Assembly: GCA_965279075.1 (NCBI GenBank)
Contig: CBDIHI010000012.1
Span: forward strand, 806,001 to 870,000
Direction: 5' to 3'
Length of the DNA stretch: 64,000 nucleotides
Origin: SZAS-79 sp965279075
GTDB taxonomy: Bacteria; Pseudomonadota; Gammaproteobacteria; Burkholderiales; SG8-39
Shown: positions 17,543 through 26,285 of the stretch, piece by piece
Numbering within the stretch: position 1 is the stretch's first letter
Layout: each line of letters opens with the position of its first letter
Position numbers and translations under genes: made by a program
Notes under the pieces: model-generated
The model's database searches: none
What the model saw: only the letters and a program-made list of their open reading frames with translations
Told to the model about the DNA's origin: nothing

Positions 17543-17977
17543 ATGCCGAAGATCCTGCTGATCCAGGGCCCCAACATGAGCTACCTCGGCAAGCGCCAGC
17601 CCGAGATCTACGGCACCACCACGGCGGCCGAGCTGGACGCGATGCTGATGAAGCACGCGAAGGACAACAACTATGAGCTCGACATCTTCTACACCCACAG
17701 CGAGGCCGAGGCGATCTCCCGGCTCTACCGCGCCGTCGACGAGGAGGTGGACGGCCTGCTCATGAACCCCGCCGCCTTCCTCTTCGCGGGGTATGCGCTG
17801 CGGGATTGCCTGCGGGCGATCCCCTTCCCGTACGTGGAGGTGCACATGAGCAACATCGAGAAGCGCGGCATCCGCTCGATCCTCGCCGAGACCGGCGTGG
17901 GGATGGTGGCCGGCTTCGGCGTGCGCTCCTACGTCCTTGGTATGGAGGCGCTGCTGGGGCACCTGCAGGCGGGTTAG
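17543..17977 (+). CDS. Type II 3-dehydroquinate dehydratase-like protein, divergent
   Basis: A 144-residue protein with the AroQ fold signature: IQGPNMSYLGKRQPEIYG carries the conserved Asn, loop Arg and catalytic Tyr, and VEVHMSN carries the catalytic His. The segment normally reading NPGAYTHTSVALRD is NPAAFLFAGYALRD, so the active-site His after NPGA is Phe, and the loop after VEVHMSN is one residue shorter than usual. It may have changed substrate, for example within aromatic-acid catabolism. A normal shikimate role is less likely but not excluded. Its stop overlaps the Bug gene on the other strand. Confidence 0.75.
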   Translation: MPKILLIQGPNMSYLGKRQPEIYGTTTAAELDAMLMKHAKDNNYELDIFYTHSEAEAISRLYRAVDEEVDGLLMNPAAFLFAGYALRDCLRAIPFPYVEVHMSNIEKRGIRSILAETGVGMVAGFGVRSYVLGMEALLGHLQAG

Positions 17978-18933
17978 TCGACCTTCGCGCCGGAGTCCTT
18001 GAGGATCTTCGCGAAGCGCGGGATCTGCGACTGGATGTAGCTGCCGAACTCGGGCGCGGTGGACCCGGTCGGCTCCACGCCCAGCGTCACCATTTTCTCG
18101 CGCGTCCCCGGGTTCGAAATGGCCTTGTTGATTTCGGCATTGAGCTTTGCGACGACATCCACAGGCGTGCCCGCGGGCGCGACCGCCCCGGTGAAGCCGG
18201 TGATCTCGAAGCCGGGATAGCCGGACTCCGCGATGGTGGGCAGGTCGGGGAACAGCGCGAGGCGCTTCAGGGACGCCACGCCCAGCGGCCGCACGCGGCC
18301 CGAGCGGACTGCGCTCGCGATGGCCGAGGTCGCCTCGAAGGTCACGGGCACCTGCCCGCCGAGCAGGTCCGCGATGGCCGGGGCGCTGCCCTTGTAGGGG
18401 ATGTGCACCATATCGAGCCCGGCCGCGCCCTTGAAGGTCTCCATGCCGAGGTGCTGCAGCGTGCCGTTGCCGGCCGAGGCGTACGACACCTTGCCGGGCT
18501 GGGCCTTCACTGAATCCACGAACGCCTTCAGCGTGGTGGCGGGTGACGCGGCGTTGACCACCAGCATGTACGAAGTCTTCGCCACCATCGACACCGGCGC
18601 GAAATCCTTCACCGGGTCGTAGCTGACCTTGAACAGCAGGTGGTTGGTCGTGTGATTGCTGATGACCCACAGCAGCGTGTAGCCGTCGGGCGCAGCCTTG
18701 GCCACGTATTCGGCACCGATCACGCCGCTCGCGCCGACGCGGTTGTCGACCACGATCGTCTGGCCGAGCTGCTCGCCGAGCCGGCCGGTCACGATGCGCG
18801 CGAGGTTGTCGGACGGCCCGCCCGCGGGCCAGGGCACGACCACGCGGATGGGCTTTTCCGGGAACGGGGCGGCGAGGGCGCCGGTGGCTGCGAGAAGGAT
18901 GCAGGCGAGGGCGCTGCGCAGGGACGGTTTCAT
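17974..18933 (-). CDS. Bug/TctC-family periplasmic solute receptor
   Basis: A 319-residue secreted receptor with signal peptide (ACILLAATGALAAP), then FPEKPIRVVVPWPAGGPSDN, VVDNRVGASGVIGAEYV, MVHIPYKGSAPAIADLLGG and LFPDLPTIAESG, all Bug signatures. The ligand is unknown. Its start codon overlaps the miaA stop, so it is transcribed behind mutL-miaA, an unusual position for a solute receptor. It converges with the AroQ-like gene. Confidence 0.93.
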   Translation of the reverse strand: MKPSLRSALACILLAATGALAAPFPEKPIRVVVPWPAGGPSDNLARIVTGRLGEQLGQTIVVDNRVGASGVIGAEYVAKAAPDGYTLLWVISNHTTNHLLFKVSYDPVKDFAPVSMVAKTSYMLVVNAASPATTLKAFVDSVKAQPGKVSYASAGNGTLQHLGMETFKGAAGLDMVHIPYKGSAPAIADLLGGQVPVTFEATSAIASAVRSGRVRPLGVASLKRLALFPDLPTIAESGYPGFEITGFTGAVAPAGTPVDVVAKLNAEINKAISNPGTREKMVTLGVEPTGSTAPEFGSYIQSQIPRFAKILKDSGAKVD

Positions 18934-19874
18934 CGGGGGCTCCTGTCCGAAAGGTTCGACGCGATAGTGTCCATGGAAACCAGCGAATCCGGGTCCAGTG
19001 TTTCGATATCGGGAAGGCTCCTCAGCCAGGTCAGCTGCCGCTTGGCCAGCTGGCGCGTGGCTATGACCCCCTTTTCGCGCAGGGACTTTGCGTCGCCCCG
19101 GCCTTCGAGGTGGTCCCAGGCCTGCCGGTAGCCGACGCAGCGCATCGCGGGCAGCGATGCATTGAGGGCGTGGCGCCTGCGGAGCGACTCGACTTCCGCT
19201 ACGAGTCCCGCGGACAGCATCGCATCGAAGCGCTCGGCAATCCTCCGGTGGAGCACTGCGCGGTCGGGCGGCACAAGGGCATACGCATCGAGCCCGAACG
19301 GCAGCGCGGCGCGCGGCGCGGTGTGCATCGAAGAGAGCGGTTTCCCGGTCGCGCGGAACACTTCCAGCGCGCGCTGGATGCGCTGCGCGTCGTTGGGCGA
19401 CAGCCGGGCCGCGGTGGGCGGGTCCACCCGGGCAAGCTCCATGTGCAGCGCGGGCCAGCCCCGGGTGGCGGCCTCCGCATCCAGCGCGGCGCGGATCGCC
19501 GGATCGGCGGCCGGCAGGTCGTCCATGCCCTGCACCAGCGAGCGGTAGTAAAGCATCGTGCCGCCGACCAGGAGCGGAACCCTGCCGCGCGCGAGGATCC
19601 CCTCGACGGCCGCGATCGCATCCGCGCGAAAGCGCCCGGCGGAATAGCTCTGCGTCGGGTCGACGAGGTCGACCAGGTGGTGCGGGACGGCGGCGCGTTC
19701 CGCTGCGGAGGGCTTGGCGGTGCCGATGTCCATGCCGCGGTAGACCTGGCCCGAGTCGACGCTGACGATCTCGAGCGGGAAGCGTTCGGCCAGGCGCATC
19801 GCGAGCCGCGACTTGCCGCTCGCGGTCGGGCCCAGCAGGGCGAAGGCGCGGCCCGCGCCGCGGCTAGCGGCCAC
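18930..19874 (-). CDS. miaA: tRNA dimethylallyltransferase
   Basis: Transfers a dimethylallyl group to A37 of tRNAs reading UNN codons. The P-loop is ALLGPTASGKSRLAM, then EIVSVDSGQVYRGMDIGTAKP, VPHHLVDLVDP, LVGGTMLYYRSL and MRCVGYRQAWDHLEG, the full MiaA signature set. Length (314) is normal. The start is GTG at 19874, overlapping the end of mutL by 11 bp. The mutL-miaA order is standard in proteobacteria, but hfq does not follow here. Confidence 0.95.
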   Translation of the reverse strand: MAASRGAGRAFALLGPTASGKSRLAMRLAERFPLEIVSVDSGQVYRGMDIGTAKPSAAERAAVPHHLVDLVDPTQSYSAGRFRADAIAAVEGILARGRVPLLVGGTMLYYRSLVQGMDDLPAADPAIRAALDAEAATRGWPALHMELARVDPPTAARLSPNDAQRIQRALEVFRATGKPLSSMHTAPRAALPFGLDAYALVPPDRAVLHRRIAERFDAMLSAGLVAEVESLRRRHALNASLPAMRCVGYRQAWDHLEGRGDAKSLREKGVIATRQLAKRQLTWLRSLPDIETLDPDSLVSMDTIASNLSDRSPR

Positions 19875-21681
19875 GCAGGAACAGGCGGTCGAGGTCGGCC
19901 ATCGAGAGCTGGTACCACGTGGGCCGGCCGTGGTTGCAGCTGCCGGAGCGCTCGGTCTCTTCCATCTCGCGCAGCAGCGCGTTCATCTCCGGCGCCGTGA
20001 GTGTGCGGTTGGCGCGCACCGCGGCGTGGCAGGCCATCGTGGAAAGCAACTCGTCCCGGCGCGTGGCGAGCGCCTCCGTCGCGCCGAACTCGCGCAGGTC
20101 GGCCAGCACGCTGCGCGCGAGCGCGGGCAGGTCGCCGCCGGCAAGGGACGCCGGCACGGCGCGCACGGCCAGCGTGGTGGGCGAGGCGACGCCGATCTCG
20201 AAGCCCAGGGTGTCGAGCGCCGATTGCTGTTCCTCGGCGGTAGCGACTTCAATCGAATCCGCCTGGAACATGGCCGGCACCAGCAGCGCCTGCCGTTGCA
20301 GCACGCCGGCATCAAGCGAGCGGCGCATCTTCTCGTAGACGATCCGCTCGTGCGCCGCGTGCATGTCGACGAGCACGAGCCCCGCCTCGTTCTGCGCGAG
20401 GATGTAGACGCCGTGCAGTTGCGCGAGCGCGTATCCGAGCGGCGGCGCGTCGGGACGAGAAGCGTGCGGCAGGGTCGCGGGCGACGGCGCGGGCGTGGCG
20501 AAGCCCGTGGCGGCAGGGCGGTTCTCCGCGATCACGTTCGCGAACATCGACTGGTACGCCGTCACCGGCTGCTCGACGCCAAGGCCCGGCTGGTAAGGTG
20601 CATAGGCGGGCCGCGGTGCGATCGCGCGGTCGTTCGCCTGCAGGGGTGCACCGACCTGCGCGTAGGCGACCGGGGCCTGTCCTGCCGCGGGCGACAGCGC
20701 CCGTTTCACCGCGTGGAACACGAACTGGTGGATCGCGCGCGAGTCGCGGAAGCGCACCTCGGTCTTGGCCGGGTGCACGTTGACGTCCACGCCGCGCGGG
20801 TCGAGTTCGAGGAACAGCGCATAGGCGGGCTGGCGGTCGCCGTGCAGCACGTCCGAGTAGGCTTCGCGCACCGCGTGCGACAGCAGGCGGTCGCGCACAT
20901 AGCGGCCGTTGACGAAGAAGTACTGCTGGTCCGCGCGGCTGCGCGCCGCCTGCGGGGCACCCGCGAATCCGCGCAACGCGAGCGTGCCGGCCTCCGCCTC
21001 CACGGGCAGGCTCGCGGCGGAGAATTCCTTGCCGAGGATCGCGGCAACCCGCTCGCCCACGGTCTGCACGCGATAGTGCGCGCCGACCCGGCCGTTGTGC
21101 TTCAGGAGGAACGCGACATCGGGCCGCGCCAGCGCTATCCGGTGGAACACGCCCTCGCAGTGGCCGAACTCGGTCGCCTCCGTGCGCAGGAACTTGCGCC
21201 GCGCGGGGGTGTTGAAATACAGGTCCGCGACGCTGACCGTCGTGCCGGGCTGGCGCGCGGCGGGCTCGACCGCGCCGGTCACCGGGCCCTCCGAACTCAG
21301 CATGTGCGCGTGCTGCGAGCCGCCGGTGCGGGAGGTCAGCGTGACGCGCGCGACCGAGGCGATCGAGGCGAGCGCCTCGCCGCGAAACCCGAGGGATCCC
21401 ACGGCCTCGAGGTCGTCGAGCGAACGGATCTTGCTCGTGGCATGCCGTGCCAGCGCGAGCGTGAACTCGTCGCCCGCGATGCCGCCGCCGTTGTCCTCCA
21501 CCTGGATGCGCGCGATGCCGCCCGACTCGAGCAGCACCTGGATGTCGGTGGCGCCCGAGTCGAGGCTGTTCTCGAGCAGTTCCTTCAGCACGGAGGCGGG
21601 CCGCTCGACCACTTCGCCCGCCGCGATCTGGCTGATCAGGAGATCAGGCAGGACTTTGATCGGGGCCTGTATTGCACTCAT
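19864..21681 (-). CDS. mutL: DNA mismatch repair protein MutL, endonuclease-type
   Basis: A GHKL ATPase that links mismatch recognition to strand incision. The N-terminal domain has ENSLDSGATDIQ, DNGGGIAG, TSKI and GFRGEALASI; the C-terminal domain begins near residue 420. The C-terminal motif DMHAAHERIVYE fits DQHAx2Ex4E with Gln to Met, the metal-binding motif of nicking MutL proteins, as in MutH-less betaproteobacteria. A proline/alanine-rich linker joins the two halves. It is the first gene of the mutL-miaA unit and divergent from dedA. Confidence 0.95.
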   Translation of the reverse strand: MSAIQAPIKVLPDLLISQIAAGEVVERPASVLKELLENSLDSGATDIQVLLESGGIARIQVEDNGGGIAGDEFTLALARHATSKIRSLDDLEAVGSLGFRGEALASIASVARVTLTSRTGGSQHAHMLSSEGPVTGAVEPAARQPGTTVSVADLYFNTPARRKFLRTEATEFGHCEGVFHRIALARPDVAFLLKHNGRVGAHYRVQTVGERVAAILGKEFSAASLPVEAEAGTLALRGFAGAPQAARSRADQQYFFVNGRYVRDRLLSHAVREAYSDVLHGDRQPAYALFLELDPRGVDVNVHPAKTEVRFRDSRAIHQFVFHAVKRALSPAAGQAPVAYAQVGAPLQANDRAIAPRPAYAPYQPGLGVEQPVTAYQSMFANVIAENRPAATGFATPAPSPATLPHASRPDAPPLGYALAQLHGVYILAQNEAGLVLVDMHAAHERIVYEKMRRSLDAGVLQRQALLVPAMFQADSIEVATAEEQQSALDTLGFEIGVASPTTLAVRAVPASLAGGDLPALARSVLADLREFGATEALATRRDELLSTMACHAAVRANRTLTAPEMNALLREMEETERSGSCNHGRPTWYQLSMADLDRLFLRGR

Positions 21682-21717
21682 TCATGCAGTATAGCTTGGG
21701 GCCGTTACAATCCGGGC

Positions 21718-22377
21718 ATGGAACTCCTCGCCTTCGCATGGGACTTTCTGGTCCACCTCGACCGGCACCTCGCCGCCTTCCTCGCGCAGTACGGGACCTG
21801 GGTCTATGCGCTGCTCTTCATGATCGTCTTCTGCGAGACGGGGTTCGTCGTCACCCCTTTCCTGCCGGGGGATTCGCTGCTGTTCGTGGTCGGCGCGCTG
21901 GCCGCGACGGGCGGCCTGTCGATCGAGCTTGTGATCGTGCTGCTGGTGTCGGCGGCGCTCCTCGGGGACAACACCAACTACTGGGCCGGGCGGTGGATCG
22001 GGCCGCGCGTGTTCCGCTGGGAGAACTCGAGGTTCTTCAACCGCGCGCACCTCGACCGCACGCACGCCTTCTACGAAAAGCACGGCGGCAAGACCATCGT
22101 GATCGCCCGCTTCATGCCTTTCGTGCGCACGTTCGCGCCTTTCGTCGCGGGCGTGGGCCGCATGCCTTACGCGCGCTACATCGCCTTCTGCATCGGGGGC
22201 GCGCTGCTGTGGGTGGTGTCGCTCACGATGCTGGGGTACTTCTTCGGCAACCTGCCGTTCGTGAAGAAGAACCTGACCCTGGTCATCTTCGGGATCATCG
22301 GGCTGTCGCTGATGCCGATGGTGTTTGAGTACGTGAAGGCGCGGCGTGCGGCGCGTTCGCAGCTTTCCGCCCCTTGA
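21718..22377 (+). CDS. DedA family membrane protein
   Basis: A 219-residue protein with ETGFVVTPFLPGDSLLFVVG, GDNTNYWAGRWIG and RFMPFVRTFAPFVAGVGRM, the conserved acidic, G-rich and RxxPxxR motifs of DedA/Tvp38 proteins (half-transporters linked to lipid flipping and proton motive force homeostasis). Four to five membrane segments are visible. There is no ribosome-binding site. A TACAAT hexamer lies 6 nt before the ATG, so the message could be leaderless. Confidence 0.9.
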   Translation: MELLAFAWDFLVHLDRHLAAFLAQYGTWVYALLFMIVFCETGFVVTPFLPGDSLLFVVGALAATGGLSIELVIVLLVSAALLGDNTNYWAGRWIGPRVFRWENSRFFNRAHLDRTHAFYEKHGGKTIVIARFMPFVRTFAPFVAGVGRMPYARYIAFCIGGALLWVVSLTMLGYFFGNLPFVKKNLTLVIFGIIGLSLMPMVFEYVKARRAARSQLSAP

Positions 22378-22867
22378 GGGCCCGCGCGCGCGCGTCCTGA
22401 TCCTCGGCAGCATGCCGGGGGTCGCGTCGCTCGCGGCAGGGCAGTACTACGCGCACCGGCAGAACCTGTTCTGGAAGATCATGGGCGCCGTATGCGGCGC
22501 CGGCCCGGACCTGCCCTACCCTGAGCGCACGCGCGTACTCGAGGCCAACGGTATCGCCGTCTGGGACGTCCTCGAGTCCTGCGTGCGAGAGGGCAGCCTG
22601 GACTCGGCCATCGAAGAGGATTCGATCGTGGCCAACGACTTCGCCACATTTCTCGGCGGGCATCCCGGCATCCGCAGGCTGCTCTTCAACGGCGCGAAGG
22701 CCGAGGCTGCCTATCGTCGGCATGTGCTGCCGACGCTGCCCGGCGCGGCGCGGAAGTTGGAAAGCCTGCGCCTGCCCTCGACCAGCCCCGCGCATGCGGC
22801 GCTGGATTTCGAACAGAAGCGCCGGGCGTGGGCGCAGGCGCTGCGCCTGCCCGGGCACGAGGATTGA
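22346..22867 (+). CDS. DNA-deoxyinosine glycosylase (UDG superfamily)
   Basis: A 173-residue protein with RVLILGSMPGVASLAAGQYYAH near the N-terminus and NLFWKIMGAV after it, the signature of the hypoxanthine-DNA glycosylase branch of the UDG superfamily; LPSTSPAHA supplies the C-terminal block. It would excise deaminated adenine. The GTG start at 22346 lies within dedA (32-bp overlap) and yields the usual SFPPL N-terminus. It is likely translated with dedA. Confidence 0.85.
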   Translation: MRRVRSFPPLEGPRARVLILGSMPGVASLAAGQYYAHRQNLFWKIMGAVCGAGPDLPYPERTRVLEANGIAVWDVLESCVREGSLDSAIEEDSIVANDFATFLGGHPGIRRLLFNGAKAEAAYRRHVLPTLPGAARKLESLRLPSTSPAHAALDFEQKRRAWAQALRLPGHED

Positions 22868-22889
22868 AACCCGAACCCAAGGAGAAGAA

Positions 22890-23297
22890 ATGCCCACACC
22901 CTGCATGATCGACCGCGTCGATCACCTCGTGCTGACGGTGGCCGACATCGAGGCGACCACGCAGTTCTACGAGCGCGTCCTGGGATTTGAACGCGAGTTC
23001 TTCCGCGGGCCCGAGGGCCAGCCGCGCCACGCGCTGCTGTTCGGCCGCCAGAAGATCAACCTGCAGGACCGCGCCACCGAGACGCCCACCAAGGCGCGCA
23101 TGCCGACGTTCGGTTCGGGGGACTTCTGCCTGATCGCCTCGGTGCCGCTGGACGAGGTGATCGCGCACCTGGAGAGGGAGTCGGTGGAGATCGAGGCTGG
23201 GCCCGTGCAGCGGCGCGGGGCGCTGGGGCCGATCCGCTCGGTGTACTTCCGCGATCCCGACGGCAACCTGGTGGAGGTCGCCGAGTACCAGCGCTAG
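22890..23297 (+). CDS. VOC/glyoxalase superfamily protein
   Basis: A 135-residue protein: MIDRVDHLVLTVADIEATTQFYERVLGFE, HALLFGRQKINLQD and SVYFRDPDGNLVEVAEY. These are paired beta-alpha-beta modules with His near residue 12 and Glu near the C-terminus as probable metal ligands. Substrate unknown; members include dioxygenases and biodegradation enzymes. A good AAGGAG ribosome-binding site precedes the ATG, 22 bp after the glycosylase gene. Confidence 0.88.
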   Translation: MPTPCMIDRVDHLVLTVADIEATTQFYERVLGFEREFFRGPEGQPRHALLFGRQKINLQDRATETPTKARMPTFGSGDFCLIASVPLDEVIAHLERESVEIEAGPVQRRGALGPIRSVYFRDPDGNLVEVAEYQR

Positions 23298-23340
23298 GTA
23301 CAGGTGAACCTGCGGTTCCCCCGTACCTCCTCCGCAGTAG

Positions 23341-24597
23341 TCAGTTCCGCGCCAGCGGGGACTGCGGCCGCGGCGGGTTCTTAGCGAAGTAGCGCTTGAT
23401 GCCGTTCAGGATCGCGCGGGCGAGCTTGTCCTGGTAGGCCTCGTCGTTCAGGCGCCGCTCCTCCTCGGGGTTGCTGATGAAGGCGGTCTCGACGAGGATC
23501 GACGGCACGTCGGGCGACTTCAGTACCGCGAAGCTCGCCTGCTCTACGCGGGGCTTGTGCAGCGTGTTGATTGCGCCGAGTTCCGACAGCACGTGGCTGC
23601 CTAGCTTCAGGCTGTCGCTGATGGTGGCGGTCTGCGACAGGTCTAGCAGGGTCTGCGCGAGGTATTTGTCCTTCACGTCGAGGTTCACGCCGCCGATCAG
23701 GTCGGCGTCGTTTTCCTTCTTGGCAAGCCAGCGCGCGGCTTCCGACGTGGCCCGCTTTTCAGACAGCGCGAACACGGACGAGCCTCGCGCGTGCGGCTTC
23801 ACGAACGCGTCGGCATGGATCGACACGAACAGGTCGGCCTTGACCTTGCGCGCCTTCTCGACGCGCGCCGCCAGCGGCAGGTAGAAGTCGGAGTCGCGCG
23901 TCATCACCACGCGAAGGCCCGGTTCCTGCTCGATCAGCGCCTTGAGGCGCTTGGCGATGGTGAGCGTGACGTCTTTCTCGTGGCTGCCGCCGCGTCCGCG
24001 CGCGCCCGGGTCCTCGCCGCCGTGGCCGGGGTCGATCACGATGGTGGCGAGGCGTGCGACCTTGTCCTTGCCGGGCAGCGTGGAGGGCGGGGAGGCTGCC
24101 TGCGCCGGCGCAGCCTCGGCGGTCGCGGAAGGCTGTGCAGGAGCACTGGATTTTTTCGCCGCCTCGTCCTGCAGGAGCGCGAGCAGGGGGTCCGTAGGCA
24201 CGGCGGGATAGATGTCGAGCACCAACCGGTGCCCGTAGTCGGCGACCGGCTTGATGGTGAACGCCTGCGCCTTCACCATGGCCTTGAGGTCGAGCACCAG
24301 GCGCGTCACTCCGGGGCGGTTCACGGCCACGCGCAGCTTTTCGATGTACGGGTCGGACGGGGTGACCTTGTTGTTGAGGTCGGCGAGCACCGCACTCATC
24401 TCGATGCCCTCGAGGTCGAGCACCAGGCGTTCGGGGTTGTTGACCGCGAACAGCGTGTAGCGGATCTCGTTCTTCGATTCGAGCGTGACGCGGGTGTAGT
24501 CGGGCGCGGGCCAGATCCGCGTGGCGACGATCTGGTCGGCGGCGAACGCAGTGAACGCTACGAGCGCAGCAAGGAAGCCAAGGCCGACTGCCGCCAT
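23341..24597 (-). CDS. amiC: N-acetylmuramoyl-L-alanine amidase AmiC
   Basis: A periplasmic zinc amidase that splits septal peptidoglycan. The N-terminal signal peptide (FLAALVAFTAFAAD) is followed by an AMIN domain (about residues 22-125, containing LVLDLEGIEM and LVLDLKAM). After an Ala/Pro-rich linker comes Amidase_3 with TIVIDPGHGGEDPGARG, SHEKDVTL, FVSIHADAF and ILVETAFISNPEEE, which carry the zinc and catalytic residues. Its ATG lies 40 bp inside tsaE, an arrangement seen widely (tsaE-amiC). Confidence 0.93.
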   Translation of the reverse strand: MAAVGLGFLAALVAFTAFAADQIVATRIWPAPDYTRVTLESKNEIRYTLFAVNNPERLVLDLEGIEMSAVLADLNNKVTPSDPYIEKLRVAVNRPGVTRLVLDLKAMVKAQAFTIKPVADYGHRLVLDIYPAVPTDPLLALLQDEAAKKSSAPAQPSATAEAAPAQAASPPSTLPGKDKVARLATIVIDPGHGGEDPGARGRGGSHEKDVTLTIAKRLKALIEQEPGLRVVMTRDSDFYLPLAARVEKARKVKADLFVSIHADAFVKPHARGSSVFALSEKRATSEAARWLAKKENDADLIGGVNLDVKDKYLAQTLLDLSQTATISDSLKLGSHVLSELGAINTLHKPRVEQASFAVLKSPDVPSILVETAFISNPEEERRLNDEAYQDKLARAILNGIKRYFAKNPPRPQSPLARN

Positions 24598-25040
24598 TCG
24601 CGCCCCGCCTGCGAATGCGCGGCGAAGCCCGCCCGGCGACCCGGCTCGGCGATTTCCAGCGTGACGTGAAGGTCGGGCGGGGACAGGAGTCCCTCGGCCA
24701 TCTCCGGCCATTCGACGATGCACAAAGACTCCGGGTTGAAGTGCTCCCGGAAACCCGAGCTCACCCATTCCTCGCGGTCCTTGAACCGATAAAAATCAAA
24801 GTGATACAAGTTTAACCGAGAAAGTGCATAAAGTTCAACCAGCGCGTAGGTAGGGCTTTTGACCCGTCCGGTCCAGCCCAGGGCCCGCAGCAGCCCCCGC
24901 ACCAGGGTCGTTTTGCCCGCGCCGAGGTCGCCCGAGAGGAACAGCACGCGGCCGGGAAGCGCGCCCCTGGCCAGGGCCGCGCCCAGGGCGAGCGTGGCGT
25001 CCTCCGAGGCGAGGGGAAGCCGCAGGGCGGGCGGGTTCAT
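24558..25040 (-). CDS. tsaE: tRNA t6A37 synthesis ATPase TsaE
   Basis: A 160-residue ATPase of the t6A complex. The P-loop is FLSGDLGAGKTTLVRGLL, then VKSPTYALVELY, NLYHFDFYRFKDREEW and CIVEWPEMAEG, all TsaE signatures. The ATG at 25040 (MNPPALRLPLAS) overlaps the stop of the hydroxylase gene (ATGA) and gives the usual length. The 3' end overlaps amiC by 40 bp. It probably depends on transcription through the upstream monooxygenase gene. Confidence 0.93.
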   Translation of the reverse strand: MNPPALRLPLASEDATLALGAALARGALPGRVLFLSGDLGAGKTTLVRGLLRALGWTGRVKSPTYALVELYALSRLNLYHFDFYRFKDREEWVSSGFREHFNPESLCIVEWPEMAEGLLSPPDLHVTLEIAEPGRRAGFAAHSQAGREWRQSALASLLRS

Positions 25041-26257
25041 GCGGGGGTGTAGTGCGGTGCGGCCGACAGGCAGTTGCCCACGTTCCAGCCATAGAGCCAC
25101 TCCATGGCGTCGTAGAAGCGCTCGGGGGCGCGGCCGCGCCAGAGGTCATTGCGGATCATGCGTTCCACGCCCTTGGCGTGGTAGATCCGGCCCATCTCGC
25201 GCCCGGAGAGCACGATGCGCGCGGTGCGCGCCACGCGCGCGCGCTGGTACAGGTCGAAGGCCTTCACGAAATCGTTGTCGTGCACGCGCAGCGCCTCGCC
25301 CAGCGTCACCGCATCCTCCAGCGCCATGCAGGCGCCCTGCGCCATGTACTGCGTCGTCGGGTGCGCGGCATCGCCGAGCAACGTGACCCGCTCGAACGAC
25401 CAGCGGCCGATCGGCTCGCGGTCAGCGGTGGCCCAGCGCTTCCAGGATTTGGGCAGGTCGATCAGCTGGCGCGCCTTCGCGCAGATGCCCTGGAAGTAGC
25501 TCTGCACTTCCTCCTTGCTGCCGTCGGTGACGCCCCATTCCTCCTGCTGCCGGCTGTGGAAAGTCACGACCACGTTGTACTGCTCGCCGCCGCGCAACGG
25601 GTAGTGGACGAGGTGGCAGTTGGGCCCGACCCAGATGCTGGCCGCGTTCCATTGCAGGTCCGCGGGGAAATCCTTCTTGTCGACGACCGCGCGATACACC
25701 ACGTGGCCGGTGACGCGCGCCGGGTCGTTGACGTACTGGGCGCGGACAGCCGACTTGACACCGTCGGCGCCGATGAGTGCGAGCCCCTTGTGCGCCTTGC
25801 CGTGCTGGTCGTACACCGTGACGCCGTTTGCGTCCTGCTCGACCCGCTCGGCGCGCATCGACGTCGCGATCTCGATCCTGCCGGTTTCCTGCGCGCCCTC
25901 GAGCAGCGACATGTGCACGTCGACGCGGTGGATGACGGCATACGGATTGCCGAAGCGCTTGAGGAAGGCCTCGCCGGTCGGGATCCGGCCGACCTGGTAT
26001 TCGTCCAGTGCGTCGTGCATCACCATGTAGTCGGTGTAGACGGCGCGGCTGCGCGCCCTCTCGCCCACGCCCAGCGCATCGAAGGCGTGGAAGGCGTTGG
26101 GGCCGAGCTGGATGCCGGCGCCGATCTCGCCGAGTTCGGCGGCCTGCTCGAGGACCTTGACCCGGAAGCCCTGGCGAGTGAGGGCGAGCGCCGCGGCGAT
26201 GCCGCCGATGCCGCCGCCGGCGACGAGGACGGGCAGGTTCTGCGCTGTGCTGCTCAT
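25037..26257 (-). CDS. 3-hydroxybenzoate 6-monooxygenase-like flavoprotein
   Basis: A 406-residue group A flavin monooxygenase: LVAGGGIGGIAAALALTRQG (FAD), ALIGADGVKSAVR (DG motif) and RVTLLGDAAHPTTQYMAQGA (GD motif). The tail FYDAMEWLYGWNVGNCL and the QYMAQGACMALEDAV block match the 3-hydroxybenzoate 6-hydroxylase group (MhbM/NagX/XlnD), which makes gentisate. Gentisate dioxygenase genes are not in the window. It overlaps tsaE and is divergent from queG. Confidence 0.8.
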   Translation of the reverse strand: MSSTAQNLPVLVAGGGIGGIAAALALTRQGFRVKVLEQAAELGEIGAGIQLGPNAFHAFDALGVGERARSRAVYTDYMVMHDALDEYQVGRIPTGEAFLKRFGNPYAVIHRVDVHMSLLEGAQETGRIEIATSMRAERVEQDANGVTVYDQHGKAHKGLALIGADGVKSAVRAQYVNDPARVTGHVVYRAVVDKKDFPADLQWNAASIWVGPNCHLVHYPLRGGEQYNVVVTFHSRQQEEWGVTDGSKEEVQSYFQGICAKARQLIDLPKSWKRWATADREPIGRWSFERVTLLGDAAHPTTQYMAQGACMALEDAVTLGEALRVHDNDFVKAFDLYQRARVARTARIVLSGREMGRIYHAKGVERMIRNDLWRGRAPERFYDAMEWLYGWNVGNCLSAAPHYTPA

Positions 26258-26285
26258 GCTCTTCCTCTCACGCTAATATGGGGCG

